Shown: piece by piece, positions 12,221 through 21,128 of the stretch
Position numbering within the stretch: position 1 is the stretch's first letter
Layout: every line of letters starts with the position of its first letter
Assembly: GCF_009650995.1 (NCBI RefSeq)
Contig: NZ_WHVV01000005.1
Span: 1-64,000 of the forward strand
Direction of reading: 5' to 3'
Origin: Sporosarcina cascadiensis
GTDB taxonomy: Bacteria; Bacillota; Bacilli; Bacillales_A; Planococcaceae
Length of the DNA stretch: 64,000 bases
Made by a program: the position numbers and the translations under genes
The notes under the pieces: model-generated
Seen by the model: the letters and a program-made list of their open reading frames with translations, nothing else
What the model was told of the DNA's origin: nothing
Databases searched by the model: none

Positions 12221-13080
12221 AGCAACTTACACAAAGGGCTGCAACCGTTGAGCTAGCGATTAAATCGGCTTTACAGGACCTGGGTGTAACAAAAGATGAA
12301 GTTGAAATAGAAGTGCTTGAAAACGGAAGAAAAGGTTTTTTGGGCTTTGGGGCCAAAGATGCGGAAGTTCTCGTAACAGTTACACAAACTGAGGTAAAAC
12401 CGGAATCAGTTCCTTCTATAAAAGAAGAAAAACCTGAACCGGAAACTTCAGTTATACTGACAGAGAACAGTGAAGTACCGCCTCTTGTTACAGAGCCGGC
12501 ACCGCAGGCTGTTCTGAATCCCGAGCCAGAAATTGATACAGACGAAGAACCAGAACCCGCCGTCATCTTCCATGAAGCTGCTGAAAGTACAGACGAAGAT
12601 CTCGCACGAGCGAAGAAATGTAATGAGCAAGAAGCAATTGAAGAAACGAAGTGCTATATAGATGATATGGCAAAAGAAATGGGAATTACGGATTTAGTGA
12701 TTACTTGCGAAACCAAAGGAAAGTACATGAATTTCCATCTGGAAAGTGAAAAAGCTGCTTTCTTAATCGGAAAAAGAGGCCAGACACTCAACGCTATCCA
12801 GCAACTGGCCCAGCTGGTCACCAACAAAGTCACGAACCAGTTCAAGATTGTACGCGTCGACGTAGGTGATTACCGTGAACGCCGTGAACAATCACTTGAA
12901 CAGCTCGCAGACCGCATGGCTGACCGGGCAATCCGCACAAGACAACAGGTAGCACTCGAACCGATGCCTTCCTACGAAAGAAAAGTCATCCACAACGCCT
13001 TATCACGCAGACTGGACGTGGAGACATTCTCAGATGGCAAAGACCCATACCGCCACATCGTCATTAAAGGAATTGAATAA
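12217..13080 (+). CDS. jag: RNA-binding protein Jag / KhpB
   Basis: A 287-residue RNA-binding protein. The N-terminal Jag-N domain contains KGFLGFGAKDAEV. A long acidic, proline-rich linker (about residues 65-135) follows, then a KH domain with LIGKRGQTLNAIQQ, and a C-terminal R3H domain with RERREQSLEQLADRMADRAI. Jag/KhpB homologues bind RNA and influence cell elongation. It overlaps spoIIIJ by ATGA, so the two are translationally coupled. The linker is longer than in B. subtilis Jag, which explains the greater length. Confidence 0.95.
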   Translation: MKQLTQRAATVELAIKSALQDLGVTKDEVEIEVLENGRKGFLGFGAKDAEVLVTVTQTEVKPESVPSIKEEKPEPETSVILTENSEVPPLVTEPAPQAVLNPEPEIDTDEEPEPAVIFHEAAESTDEDLARAKKCNEQEAIEETKCYIDDMAKEMGITDLVITCETKGKYMNFHLESEKAAFLIGKRGQTLNAIQQLAQLVTNKVTNQFKIVRVDVGDYRERREQSLEQLADRMADRAIRTRQQVALEPMPSYERKVIHNALSRRLDVETFSDGKDPYRHIVIKGIE

Positions 13081-13088
13081 TTCGAAAG

Positions 13089-13130
13089 AGCTGTCCAGAA
13101 AGTGAGAAATCACTTCTGGACAGCTTTTTT
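13089..13130 (+). terminator. jag terminator
   Basis: AGCTGTCCAGAA...TTCTGGACAGCT forms a long perfect stem, extended by GTGA/TCAC, followed by TTTTTT. Confidence 0.95.
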
Positions 13131-13149
13131 AGTCTGGATATTAGCTGCG

Positions 13150-13296
13150 CGCACCAAAATAGCCCGGATCCGTGCCAAAAGCGGTAGGAAGAGCATCAAA
13201 ACCATTCAACACCGCGCCAAAACCGCCTCGCACCGCGCCAATCTGCTATCGCGGCGAACTAAAACAACTGCAGGCCGCACATTGCCCGATTTCCTT
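13150..13296 (+). repeat. 21-nt-period array A (CGCGCCAAAA units)
   Basis: Seven consecutive 21-nt units start at 13150, 13171, 13192, 13213, 13234, 13255 and 13276. Each begins with a degenerate copy of CGCGCCAAAA: CGCACCAAAA, CGTGCCAAAA, AGCATCAAAA, CGCGCCAAAA, CGCGCCAATC, CGAACTAAAA, CGCACATTGC. The remaining 11 nt vary. The array begins 20 bp after the jag terminator. An open frame runs through it, reading heptads such as RAKTASH, but it has no ribosome site and I do not call it a gene. Units are too short for CRISPR. Confidence 0.8.
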
Positions 13297-13309
13297 CAAA
13301 CATACTGCC

Positions 13310-13477
13310 ATATCCACAAGTTTTATTCGTCAGAAATCTTCTAGCACGAACGTAATTCTGCAGCAAGACAAATTATCCACAACTTTTCATTTCGCATGCT
13401 AGGAGATTTCGACGATTTATGATAATATAGGATGTTAGAAAGCTGTGTCCGCGTTGAAGATATTCACATGTGGATAA
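13310..13477. promoter_or_regulatory. DnaA boxes upstream of mnmE
   Basis: ATATCCACA (13310-13318, one mismatch), consensus TTATCCACA (13373-13381) and consensus TGTGGATAA (13469-13477) lie within 170 bp directly before mnmE, about 3 kb from oriC. They could link mnmE transcription to DnaA or serve as a DnaA-titration site. Confidence 0.65.
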
Positions 13478-13499
13478 CGAAGCCAGGAAGGTGAAAAAC

Positions 13500-14885
13500 T
13501 TGCATTTTGATACAATAGCCGCCATTTCAACTCCAATGGGAGAGGGAGCCATCGCAATTGTTCGGATCAGCGGAGAAGACGCATGGAAAATTGCAGACCG
13601 CATATTCCGTTCACCTGCAGCCAAACCGTTATGCGAACAGCCCACTCATACCATTCATTACGGACATTTACACGATCCCGCTACAGAGGAAACAGTGGAA
13701 GAAGTCATGGTCTCTATTATGAAAGGACCTAAGACGTTCACACGGGAAGACATCGTGGAAATCAATTGTCATGGAGGAATCACTTCAGTCAATCGGGTAC
13801 TAACACTTGTTTTGTCAGAAGGGGCGAGATTGGCGGAACCAGGCGAGTTCACCAAGCGGGCATTTCTAAATGGTCGGATTGATTTATCGCAGGCTGAAGC
13901 AGTTATGGATCTCATCAGAGCCAAAACGGATAAAGCGATGAATGTAGCGCTCAATCAAATGGAAGGAAAGCTGTCCCATTTAATCGGCCAGCTGCGTCAG
14001 GCTCTTCTCGAAACACTGGCACAGGTGGAAGTAAACATTGATTATCCGGAATACGATGATGTGGAAGAAGTGACGATTCCCTTGATGATTGAAAAAGGGG
14101 AATGGGTGCGCGATGAAATCGATCAGTTATTACGGACTTCTTCGCAGGGGAAGATTTTACGCGAAGGACTGTCTACCGTTATTGTCGGGCGTCCGAATGT
14201 CGGAAAGTCTTCATTGCTCAATAGCTTAGTTCAAGAAAATAAAGCAATTGTGACTGACATTGCAGGCACGACCCGTGATATTATAGAAGAGTATGTCAAT
14301 GTAAGAGGAGTTCCGCTGCGTCTGGTTGACACAGCAGGAATCCGGGAAACCGAAGACATTGTGGAGCGAATTGGTGTGGAACGTTCCAGACAGGTGCTGA
14401 AAGAAGCCGATTTGATTCTGTTGATGGTCAGCAGTTCAGAGCCGCTGACCGAGGAAGATGAACGGTTATTTGAAGCAGTGGATGGGATGGACGTCCTGGT
14501 CATCGTCAATAAGACCGACTTGCCGGCAAAAATTGATTTGCAGCGAGTGAAGGAATTGGCGGGAGAAGAGCGTGTGATCACCACTTCTATTCTGCAGGAG
14601 CAGGGCATCACAGAATTGGAAGAAGCAATTGCCTCGCTATTTTTTGGAGGAGCAATTGAATCAAATGACCCGACGTATGTTTCCAATGCCCGTCATATTG
14701 CACTGTTGAAACAGGCGCGCAATACGATAGAGGATGCGGTTCAGGCAGCTCAGTCGGGTGTACCGGTTGACATGATTCAGATAGATGTGACACGTACATG
14801 GGAAATTCTCGGTGAAATCATCGGGGATACTGTTCAAGATAGTTTAATTAAAGAGTTGTTTTCAAAATTCTGCCTCGGAAAATAA
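13500..14885 (+). CDS. mnmE: tRNA modification GTPase MnmE (TrmE)
   Basis: A 461-residue GTPase that with MnmG installs the carboxymethylaminomethyl group on wobble uridine 34. The N-terminal tetrahydrofolate-binding domain begins [18 protein letters not shown]. An inserted G domain has [30 protein letters not shown] and NKTD. The C terminus ends in the conserved FCLGK, whose Cys is needed for activity. The TTG at 13500 is chosen because AGGAAGGTGA precedes it; the longer frame from a GTG at 13470 starts inside a DnaA box. Confidence 0.96.
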   Translation: MHFDTIAAISTPMGEGAIAIVRISGEDAWKIADRIFRSPAAKPLCEQPTHTIHYGHLHDPATEETVEEVMVSIMKGPKTFTREDIVEINCHGGITSVNRVLTLVLSEGARLAEPGEFTKRAFLNGRIDLSQAEAVMDLIRAKTDKAMNVALNQMEGKLSHLIGQLRQALLETLAQVEVNIDYPEYDDVEEVTIPLMIEKGEWVRDEIDQLLRTSSQGKILREGLSTVIVGRPNVGKSSLLNSLVQENKAIVTDIAGTTRDIIEEYVNVRGVPLRLVDTAGIRETEDIVERIGVERSRQVLKEADLILLMVSSSEPLTEEDERLFEAVDGMDVLVIVNKTDLPAKIDLQRVKELAGEERVITTSILQEQGITELEEAIASLFFGGAIESNDPTYVSNARHIALLKQARNTIEDAVQAAQSGVPVDMIQIDVTRTWEILGEIIGDTVQDSLIKELFSKFCLGK

Positions 14886-14915
14886 CCATTTTATATATAG
14901 GAAGGATGAACGAAC

Positions 14916-16805
14916 ATGCCACAATTTGAAGCAGGCACGTTCGATTGTATCGTCATTGGTGCTGGACATGCCGGCGCAGAAGCTGCTTATGCTGCAGCGA
15001 AAATGGGCGCATCGACTTTAGTGTTAACAATGAATTTAGATATGATCGCTTTCATGCCGTGCAACCCGTCTCTCGGAGGTCCTGCAAAAGGAATCGTCGT
15101 GCGTGAAATTGACGCACTCGGCGGTGTGATGGCGAAAGTAATAGATAAAACGCATATTCAAATGCGTCTGTTGAATACAGGGAAAGGTCCGGCTGTCCGT
15201 GCACTGCGCGCGCAGGCCGACAAAGTGCTGTATCAGCAGGAAATGAAACGAGTGCTTGAAGAACAGCCGAATCTGACACTGCGTCAGGCGGTTGTCGAGC
15301 GATTAATTGTAGAGGACGATGAGGTAAAAGGTGTCGTAACGCAAATCGGTGCTATTTTCCGTGCGAAAACGGTTATCATCACAACGGGCACATTTTTACG
15401 CGGGGAAGTCATTATCGGCGACCTGAAGTATTCCAGCGGCCCGAATAATCAGATGCCTTCAATAAAGCTTGCAGATCACCTGCAGGAACTCGGCTTGAAG
15501 ACGGTGCGCTTTAAAACAGGTACACCGCCGCGGATCAATGCCAATACGATTGATTACAGCAAAACAGAAATACAGCCGGGCGACGACGTACCGCGTTCAT
15601 TCAGCTATGAAACGACGGAGTTCATCATGGATCAGCTGCCGTGCTGGCTGACATACACAACGCCTGAGACACACGAAATCATCAATGAAAATCTTCATTT
15701 GTCGCCGATGTATTCCGGCATGATTAAAGGGAAGGGGCCCAGCTACTGTCCTTCTATTGAAGATAAAATCGTCCGCTTTGCAGATAAATCCCGTCACCAG
15801 ATTTTTCTGGAACCTGAAGGGCGCAATACGCGTGAAGTATATGTGCAGGGGCTTTCCACAAGTCTACCTGAACATGTGCAGCATCGTTTGATTGCCAGCG
15901 TTCCGGGACTTGAGAAAGCGGAAATGATGCGTGCTGGATATGCAATTGAGTATGATTCTGTCATTGCCACGCAGTTATGGCCGACACTGGAAACAAAGAA
16001 AATTAAAAACCTTTATACGGCCGGCCAAATTAACGGAACATCCGGTTATGAGGAAGCGGCTGCACAAGGATTGATGGCCGGAATTAATGCCGCGTGCAAC
16101 GTTCTTGGAAAAGAGGAAGTTGTGTTGGCGCGCAGTGATGCGTATATCGGAGTGCTGGTCGATGACTTGGTCACGAAAGGCACAAGTGAGCCATACCGTT
16201 TACTGACTTCAAGAGCAGAATATCGTTTACTATTACGCCATGATAATGCAGATATGCGTTTGACGGAAATCGGCTATCAAAATGGCATGATCAGCGAAGA
16301 ACGTCACGAAAAATTCTTGACGAAGAAAGCGCAGATCGAAGCAGAAATAGATAACCTTCGTAAAGTTTCCGTTAAACCAACTGAAGAAATTCAGGCTATC
16401 ATCGCTGAATCAGGGGGCACAGCACTTCGTGAACCAATGAAAGCTGCCGATCTTTTGAAGCGGCCTGAAATGAAATACAGTGATTTGCGTAAAATCGTTC
16501 CTCCTCTTGAAGAAATGAATGAGGAAGTGGCGGAGCAAGTAGAAATTTTCATTAAGTATGAAGGATATATCGAAAAGTCCATGCAGCAAGTAGAACGAAT
16601 GAAGAAGATGGAGAATAAGCGGATTCCGGAGCACATTGATTATGATGCGATTTCAGGAATTGCGAAAGAAGCGAAAGCGAATCTGAAAGCTGTACAGCCA
16701 TTGTCGATTGCACAGGCTTCCCGTATTTCAGGTGTTAATCCTTCTGATATCTCCATCTTGCTGGTCTACATTGAGCAGGGGAAAATCGCAAAAGTATCCG
16801 GTTGA
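14916..16805 (+). CDS. mnmG: tRNA uridine modification enzyme MnmG (GidA)
   Basis: A 629-residue FAD enzyme, partner of MnmE in modifying U34 of tRNAs. The N-terminal dinucleotide fold reads [19 protein letters not shown]. Family blocks include [14 protein letters not shown], the redox/catalytic region around QAQADKVLY, and [19 protein letters not shown] near residue 370. The C-terminal helical domain (about 550-629) binds MnmE and tRNA. GGAAGG precedes the ATG. It follows mnmE by 30 bp and is the same length as other Bacillales MnmG. Confidence 0.97.
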   Translation: MPQFEAGTFDCIVIGAGHAGAEAAYAAAKMGASTLVLTMNLDMIAFMPCNPSLGGPAKGIVVREIDALGGVMAKVIDKTHIQMRLLNTGKGPAVRALRAQADKVLYQQEMKRVLEEQPNLTLRQAVVERLIVEDDEVKGVVTQIGAIFRAKTVIITTGTFLRGEVIIGDLKYSSGPNNQMPSIKLADHLQELGLKTVRFKTGTPPRINANTIDYSKTEIQPGDDVPRSFSYETTEFIMDQLPCWLTYTTPETHEIINENLHLSPMYSGMIKGKGPSYCPSIEDKIVRFADKSRHQIFLEPEGRNTREVYVQGLSTSLPEHVQHRLIASVPGLEKAEMMRAGYAIEYDSVIATQLWPTLETKKIKNLYTAGQINGTSGYEEAAAQGLMAGINAACNVLGKEEVVLARSDAYIGVLVDDLVTKGTSEPYRLLTSRAEYRLLLRHDNADMRLTEIGYQNGMISEERHEKFLTKKAQIEAEIDNLRKVSVKPTEEIQAIIAESGGTALREPMKAADLLKRPEMKYSDLRKIVPPLEEMNEEVAEQVEIFIKYEGYIEKSMQQVERMKKMENKRIPEHIDYDAISGIAKEAKANLKAVQPLSIAQASRISGVNPSDISILLVYIEQGKIAKVSG

Positions 16806-16811
16806 GTATAT

Positions 16812-16840
16812 GACTGGCGCTTACAGGCGTCAGTCTTTTT
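16812..16840 (+). terminator. Hairpin terminator between mnmG and rsmG
   Basis: GACTGGCG and CGTCAGTC (8 bp with one G-U) around an 8-nt loop, then TTTTT. The rsmG start is only 17 bp further on, so it probably attenuates rather than fully stops transcription. Confidence 0.75.
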
Positions 16841-16856
16841 GAAAAGGAATGAGAAC

Positions 16857-17576
16857 ATGACGGAAGAAGAGTTTTACGAAGCATTGAAGCAGAAAGGCAT
16901 TGAATTGTCGGACGCACAGAAGCAGCAATTCAAGCGCTATTTTGAAGTGCTCGTAGAGTGGAATGAAAAAATGAATTTGACCGCGATCACTGACGCACCA
17001 TCCGTTTATCTAAAGCATTTCTATGATTCGATCACTAGTTCATTCTACATGGATCTGACATCTGTCAAATCCGTTTGCGATGTGGGTGCAGGTGCAGGAT
17101 TTCCAAGTATTCCATTGAAAATTTGCTATCCTCATCTCGAAGTGACGATTGTTGATTCATTGAATAAACGGATTACCTTCTTAAATCATCTGGCAAGTGA
17201 ATTGAAATTGGAAAAGGTGGCTTTTGTTCATGCCAGGGCAGAAGAGTTTGGACGCAATCTGAAGTTTCGCGAACAGTTTGATTTAGTTACAGCCCGTGCG
17301 GTTGCGCGTCTATCCGTGCTATCTGAGTTATGCCTGCCATTAGTGAAGCAGGGCGGATTATTTGTTGCAATGAAAGGCGCGGCTGCCGCAGAAGAATTAC
17401 AGGATGGTGCAAGAGCAGTAAAATTACTCGGTGCAGTATTGCAGGAAGAGCATGAATTTTTATTGCCGGTTGAAAATAGTGAACGGCATATTTTCATATT
17501 TGATAAGAAGAAACAAACTCCAAAAAAGTATCCGCGCAAAGCCGGGGTGCCTAATAAGACACCTATTACAGACTAA
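16857..17576 (+). CDS. rsmG: 16S rRNA (guanine527-N7)-methyltransferase RsmG
   Basis: A 239-residue SAM-dependent methyltransferase (GidB) acting on G527 of 16S rRNA. Loss of this enzyme gives low-level streptomycin resistance in other bacteria. The SAM-binding motif is [14 protein letters not shown] near residue 75; [10 protein letters not shown] and YLKHFYDS are family blocks. The start ATG at 16857 follows AAAAGGAATGAG; a TTG six codons earlier is part of that ribosome site region and is rejected. Length equals B. subtilis RsmG. Confidence 0.95.
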   Translation: MTEEEFYEALKQKGIELSDAQKQQFKRYFEVLVEWNEKMNLTAITDAPSVYLKHFYDSITSSFYMDLTSVKSVCDVGAGAGFPSIPLKICYPHLEVTIVDSLNKRITFLNHLASELKLEKVAFVHARAEEFGRNLKFREQFDLVTARAVARLSVLSELCLPLVKQGGLFVAMKGAAAAEELQDGARAVKLLGAVLQEEHEFLLPVENSERHIFIFDKKKQTPKKYPRKAGVPNKTPITD

Positions 17577-17587
17577 ATTTGTAAAAG

Positions 17588-17603
17588 TGTTTCACGTGGA
17601 ACA
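17588..17603. promoter_or_regulatory. parS site upstream of noc
   Basis: TGTTTCACGTGGAACA matches the ParB-binding palindrome TGTTTCACGTGAAACA with one mismatch. It lies in the short gap between rsmG and noc, 3.3 kb from the parS inside parB. Confidence 0.88.
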
Positions 17604-17656
17604 AAAAAAGAGATAGAATGGTAAGAGGGACTAGTTTCGAAAAGGTGGTGCAGGGG

Positions 17657-18517
17657 TTGAAAAATACTTTTTCGCGCTTTTTTGGTGGGGGAGAGAAGAT
17701 GGGTGCTATAGAAGAAGAGGCCCATCAACTTGAAAAGGTAGAACAAATTGCAATTGACATGATTAAACCGAATCAATTCCAGCCGCGAACGATTTTTAGT
17801 GAGGAGAAAATTGAAGAACTCGCTAGAACCATTCATACGCATGGTGTGATTCAGCCAATTGTAATTCGTCAAATGGATGAAGAACAGTATGAAATCATTG
17901 CAGGAGAAAGAAGATACCGCGCCATGCGCAAGCTGGGCTGGTCAGAAGTTCCGGCAATCGTTCGAAATCTCAGCGATAAGGAAACAGCTTCAATTGCTTT
18001 GATTGAAAACTTGCAGCGTGAAGAACTGACTGCGATTGAGGAAGCCTATGCTTACGAAAATCTGCTGAAACTTCACGAACTGACGCAAGAAGCATTGGCT
18101 CAGCGATTAGGTAAAGGGCAGTCTACAATCGCTAATAAAATGCGTTTATTAAAGCTGCCTGAAGAAGTGCAGGACGCCATTTTACATCAGCAGATTTCCG
18201 AACGGCATGCGCGTGCTTTGCTGCCGTTGAAAGATGCTGTTCTTCAGTTAGAAGTAATGGAAGAAGCGAAGGCGAATCATTATAACGTCAAACAGCTTGA
18301 AGAACGAATCCAAGAAATTCTGCATCCCAGTGAAAAAGCGCAGCCTGCCAAGAAAAAAGCACCCCGTCGAAAAGCAGTCAGCAAAGATGTGCGAATTGCA
18401 GTGAATACACTGAGACAATCGCTTTCGCTCATGAGCAAAAGCGGGATTGACGTAGAATCGGAAGAAGTGGACTCAGAAGAATTCTACACAATCACAGTTA
18501 AAATACCTAAAAAGTAA
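17657..18517 (+). CDS. noc: Nucleoid occlusion protein Noc
   Basis: A 286-residue ParB-family protein that binds its own DNA sites and blocks division over the nucleoid. The N terminus [13 protein letters not shown] is the amphipathic membrane-binding helix of Noc. The ParB/Srx CTP-binding domain contains NQFQPRTIF and [13 protein letters not shown]; the helix-turn-helix reads [20 protein letters not shown], the Noc rather than ParB type. The TTG at 17657 is chosen for its AGGTGG site and its match to B. subtilis Noc; the longer frame from ATG 17618 would bury the membrane helix. A Noc-box-like site lies at 36845. Confidence 0.93.
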   Translation: MKNTFSRFFGGGEKMGAIEEEAHQLEKVEQIAIDMIKPNQFQPRTIFSEEKIEELARTIHTHGVIQPIVIRQMDEEQYEIIAGERRYRAMRKLGWSEVPAIVRNLSDKETASIALIENLQREELTAIEEAYAYENLLKLHELTQEALAQRLGKGQSTIANKMRLLKLPEEVQDAILHQQISERHARALLPLKDAVLQLEVMEEAKANHYNVKQLEERIQEILHPSEKAQPAKKKAPRRKAVSKDVRIAVNTLRQSLSLMSKSGIDVESEEVDSEEFYTITVKIPKK

Positions 18518-18524
18518 CGACTAA

Positions 18525-18560
18525 AAAACTCTTGCTGCGCAGCTGTAGCAAGAGTTTTGT
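18525..18560 (+). terminator. noc terminator
   Basis: AAAACTCTTGCT and AGCAAGAGTTTT form a 12-bp stem starting 8 bp after the noc stop; the 3' arm ends in TTTTG. Confidence 0.85.
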
Positions 18561-18697
18561 TATATATCAATAGAGTTCGTCTAGTGAAGATGATAAAATG
18601 AATAAGAGAGTTAAAAATTTAGTCTAATAATTTTGAGTCTGCACCAAAATTTGATCATAACAATCTGTCACGTACGAAATGCGAAATTCGTGTTACA

Positions 18698-18869
18698 GTT
18701 TTAACCCGCCTCGGCGCTAGAGGATTGCCTTACGCTATGAGCCTACTGGCGAAGAGAGTGCATCACTGCCTTAATTTCTGCAAAGGACGCAGAAATACGG
18801 CAAAGCGAACCCTATGCCGTTCGCTTAGCAACGGCCGACCCCGCAGTTGCACCTTCGCTGGTGTTAGAG
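18698..18869 (+). repeat. Dispersed repeat, copy 1
   Basis: Its outer parts (GTTTTAACCC through GGCGCTAGAGGATTGCCTTA, and CAACGGCCGACC through TTCGCTGG) match, with scattered changes, the reverse complement of 52423-52540. Copy 1 has a palindromic block inserted in the middle that the other copy lacks. Confidence 0.75.
18767..18826. repeat. Palindromic repeat block, copy 1
   Basis: TGCCTTAATTTCTGCAAAGG continues into GCAGAAATACGGC and CAAAGCGAACC. The arms ATTTCTGC and GCAGAAAT form a hairpin closed by GCC/GGC. About 90% identical to 19233-19293. Confidence 0.8.
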
Positions 18870-19232
18870 AAAGTATGTCATACTGCTCTTTTACAAAGTG
18901 TGGATTTAGTTAGTATGGTTTTCGTTTCTCGACTTTGTAAATTCATTGATCACAAGAATCTAAGCCTTTACAGAATGGTAGGCAGTGCATGCCTTACCTA
19001 TAATAAAAATCTCAAATAGTATGCTCATACTGTCAATTACATGAAAAGTTTTGAAAAACCAGCCAGTGTACCGAAGTGGAAGGCAACCTAAGTACGCCGC
19101 GTCCTGCGGCAACGGTTGCATGACTCACTTCGTGTGAGCCCGCGGCTAAAAACACTCGGGGAGGATCAGCCCGATAGGATGAGACAACTAAAGGGAGCGA
19201 AGCGAAAGAAGGTGGCAGAAGGAACCCTGTAT

Positions 19233-19293
19233 TGCCTTAATTTCTGCAAAGAGCGCAGAAATACGGCAAAGCGAACCCTTCGCTGTTCGCTTG
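19233..19293. repeat. Palindromic repeat block, copy 2
   Basis: Direct-orientation copy of 18767-18826, again with hairpin arms ATTTCTGC/GCAGAAAT and followed by CAAAGCGAACCCT and TTCGCTTGG. Confidence 0.8.
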
Positions 19294-19442
19294 GCTCACC
19301 GAGGGCCCTCCGGAACGCGTCCGCCTGGAACGCAGGGAAACGGTCTCCTCCCATTTCCCCTTTGGTGAAGACACTTAATTTTATAGTATATAGCGCACGT
19401 TAGGTTAAATAGAGAGAACTAAGAAGGAAAGCAGGTGCTAGA

Positions 19443-20204
19443 GTGGGTAAGATTATTGCCATAGCAAATCAAAAAGGAGGAGTCGGTAAAACGACGACTT
19501 CTGTAAACTTAAGCGCATGCCTTGCCCATATCGGCAAGAAAGTGCTTTTAATCGACTCTGATCCTCAAGGAAATGCGACAAGCGGAGTGGGTATTAATAA
19601 AGGAGATGTGCAGGACTGTATTTACAGTATCCTGATCGATGACGTGCCGGTAAAAGATGTGATACTCCAAACAGAAATTGAAAACTTAGAAATTGTCCCT
19701 GCAACCATATCTTTAGCAGGCGCTGAAATTGAACTGGTGTCGACAATTTCGCGGGAAGTGCGAATGAAACATGCTATTCAGGATATTAAGGATGAATACG
19801 ACTATGTCATCATTGACTGTCCGCCTTCATTGGGACTGCTGACGTTAAATGCATTAACAGCGGCTGACTCGATTATTATTCCTGTGCAATGCGAGTATTA
19901 CGCTTTAGAAGGACTTAGTCAGCTCCTCAGTACCATTCGTCTCGTTCAAAAACATCTGAATGATCAACTGTATATTGACGGTGTGTTGCTTACGATGTTC
20001 GATGCGCGTACAAATTTGGGGATCCAAGTCATTGAAGAGGTTAAAAAGTATTTCCAAGACAAAGTATATCGGACTATTATTCCCCGGAATGTCAGATTAA
20101 GCGAAGCACCCAGCCATGGAAAACCGATTATTATGTATGATATGCGTTCAAAGGGTGCGGAAGTCTATTTAGAGTTGGCAAAGGAAGTGGTGGAGAATGA
20201 GTAA
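19443..20204 (+). CDS. parA: Chromosome partitioning ATPase ParA (Soj)
   Basis: A 253-residue ParA/MinD-type ATPase working with ParB at parS; in B. subtilis Soj also regulates DnaA. The deviant Walker A is KGGVGKTTT near residue 10, the switch region is DSDPQGNAT, and the Walker B-type strand is YVIIDCPPSLG. The start codon is GTG at 19443, with AGGTG eight bases before. It overlaps parB by 8 bp, so the two form an operon. It is the short chromosomal form without an N-terminal DNA-binding extension. Confidence 0.97.
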   Translation: MGKIIAIANQKGGVGKTTTSVNLSACLAHIGKKVLLIDSDPQGNATSGVGINKGDVQDCIYSILIDDVPVKDVILQTEIENLEIVPATISLAGAEIELVSTISREVRMKHAIQDIKDEYDYVIIDCPPSLGLLTLNALTAADSIIIPVQCEYYALEGLSQLLSTIRLVQKHLNDQLYIDGVLLTMFDARTNLGIQVIEEVKKYFQDKVYRTIIPRNVRLSEAPSHGKPIIMYDMRSKGAEVYLELAKEVVENE

Positions 20205-21027
20205 AGGTCTAGGTAAAGGTCTGAATGCATTATTTCCTGGCGAGTCACTGGAAAAGGTAGAGCTTCTGCGGTTGAACAGCATCATTGTGAATCCTTATCA
20301 GCCTCGAAAAGAGTTTGATGACGCATCGCTTGCGGAATTAAGTGAATCCATTAAAGAACACGGTGTTTTACAGCCGATTATTGTGCGTAAAGCAGGAACA
20401 CAGTACGAAATTGTCGTAGGGGAACGGCGCTACCGTGCTTCTAAACTAGCTGGGAAAAAGGAAGTACCGGCCGTCATCCGCGAATTGTCAGATGAACAGT
20501 CCATGGAAATGGCGATTTTGGAAAACTTGCAGCGAGAAGATTTGACACCGATTGAAGTGGCGGAAGCTTATCAGAAACTGATGGAAAACCTTCATCTGAC
20601 ACAGGAACAGCTTGCTTTCAGATTAGGCAAGAGCAGACCGCATATTGCGAATCATATACGGTTGCTTACGTTGCCCGAGCAAGTGAGAAAAGACATTTCC
20701 CAGGGGAAGTTAACGATGGGACATGGCCGAACATTGCTGGGACTGCGAAAAAAAGAACAAATTTTATTGATTGCTGAAAAGGTGAAGAAAGAACACTTGA
20801 ATGTTCGCCAGTTGGAAAGACTGGTTCAGCAATTAAACGAAGATGTTCCACGTGAAACAAAAAAAGAACCAAAGAAAGACGTCTTCATTGCAGCTCAGGA
20901 AACTACGCTGCGTGAACAGTTCGGAACGAATGTTACGATCAAAAAGACGAAAAACAAAGGGAAAATCGAAATTGAGTTTTTCTCGGATGAGGATTTCGAA
21001 AGAATACTTGAATTATTGAATGATTAA
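20197..21027 (+). CDS. parB: Chromosome partitioning protein ParB (Spo0J)
   Basis: A 276-residue CTP-dependent DNA clamp that loads at parS and recruits SMC. The N-terminal GLGKGLNALFPGE is the ParA-stimulating peptide. The CTP-binding domain has NPYQPRKEF and GERRYRASKLAG, the helix-turn-helix region LTQEQLAFRLGKSRPHIANH, and a C-terminal dimerisation domain follows. The gene carries a perfect parS inside its coding sequence, as in B. subtilis spo0J. It overlaps parA and ends 13 bp before a terminator. Confidence 0.97.
   Translation: MSKGLGKGLNALFPGESLEKVELLRLNSIIVNPYQPRKEFDDASLAELSESIKEHGVLQPIIVRKAGTQYEIVVGERRYRASKLAGKKEVPAVIRELSDEQSMEMAILENLQREDLTPIEVAEAYQKLMENLHLTQEQLAFRLGKSRPHIANHIRLLTLPEQVRKDISQGKLTMGHGRTLLGLRKKEQILLIAEKVKKEHLNVRQLERLVQQLNEDVPRETKKEPKKDVFIAAQETTLREQFGTNVTIKKTKNKGKIEIEFFSDEDFERILELLND
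20844..20859. promoter_or_regulatory. parS site inside parB
   Basis: TGTTCCACGTGAAACA, identical to the parS in B. subtilis spo0J, positioned at the equivalent place in the gene. Confidence 0.97.
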
Positions 21028-21040
21028 TTGGATGTAACTG

Positions 21041-21070
21041 CCTATTTTGCAAAACAGCAAAATAGGTTTT
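21041..21070 (+). terminator. parAB terminator
   Basis: CCTATTTTGC and GCAAAATAGG pair around a 6-nt loop, followed by TTTT. Confidence 0.85.
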
Positions 21071-21128
21071 GTCTGTATACAGATAAAAGCCTCTGGCGGA
21101 ATCTTGAAAAGAACATGGACGTGACGGT

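Larger units (their letters stand above)
18561..19442. other. Non-coding gap between noc and parA, filled with repeat copies
   Basis: About 880 bp with no supported gene. It contains a long repeat copy (18698-18869), two copies of a palindromic block (18767-18826 and 19233-19293), an imperfect inverted repeat at about 18664-18698 and a GC-rich segment (19300-19350, GGAACGCGTCCGCCTGGAAC) of a type common between genes in Planococcaceae. In B. subtilis noc and soj are nearly adjacent, so this gap has been expanded by repeats. parA transcription must start in or before it; I see no clear promoter. Confidence 0.7.

Noticed and set aside
13150..13296. CRISPR array
   Set aside because: Units of 21 nt with a 10-nt degenerate repeat and 11-nt variable part are far too short, and no cas genes are present in the window.
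13102..13402. Open frames of 80 and 76 codons through array A
   Set aside because: They follow the jag terminator, have no ribosome site, and their heptad look is produced by the 21-nt period of the array.
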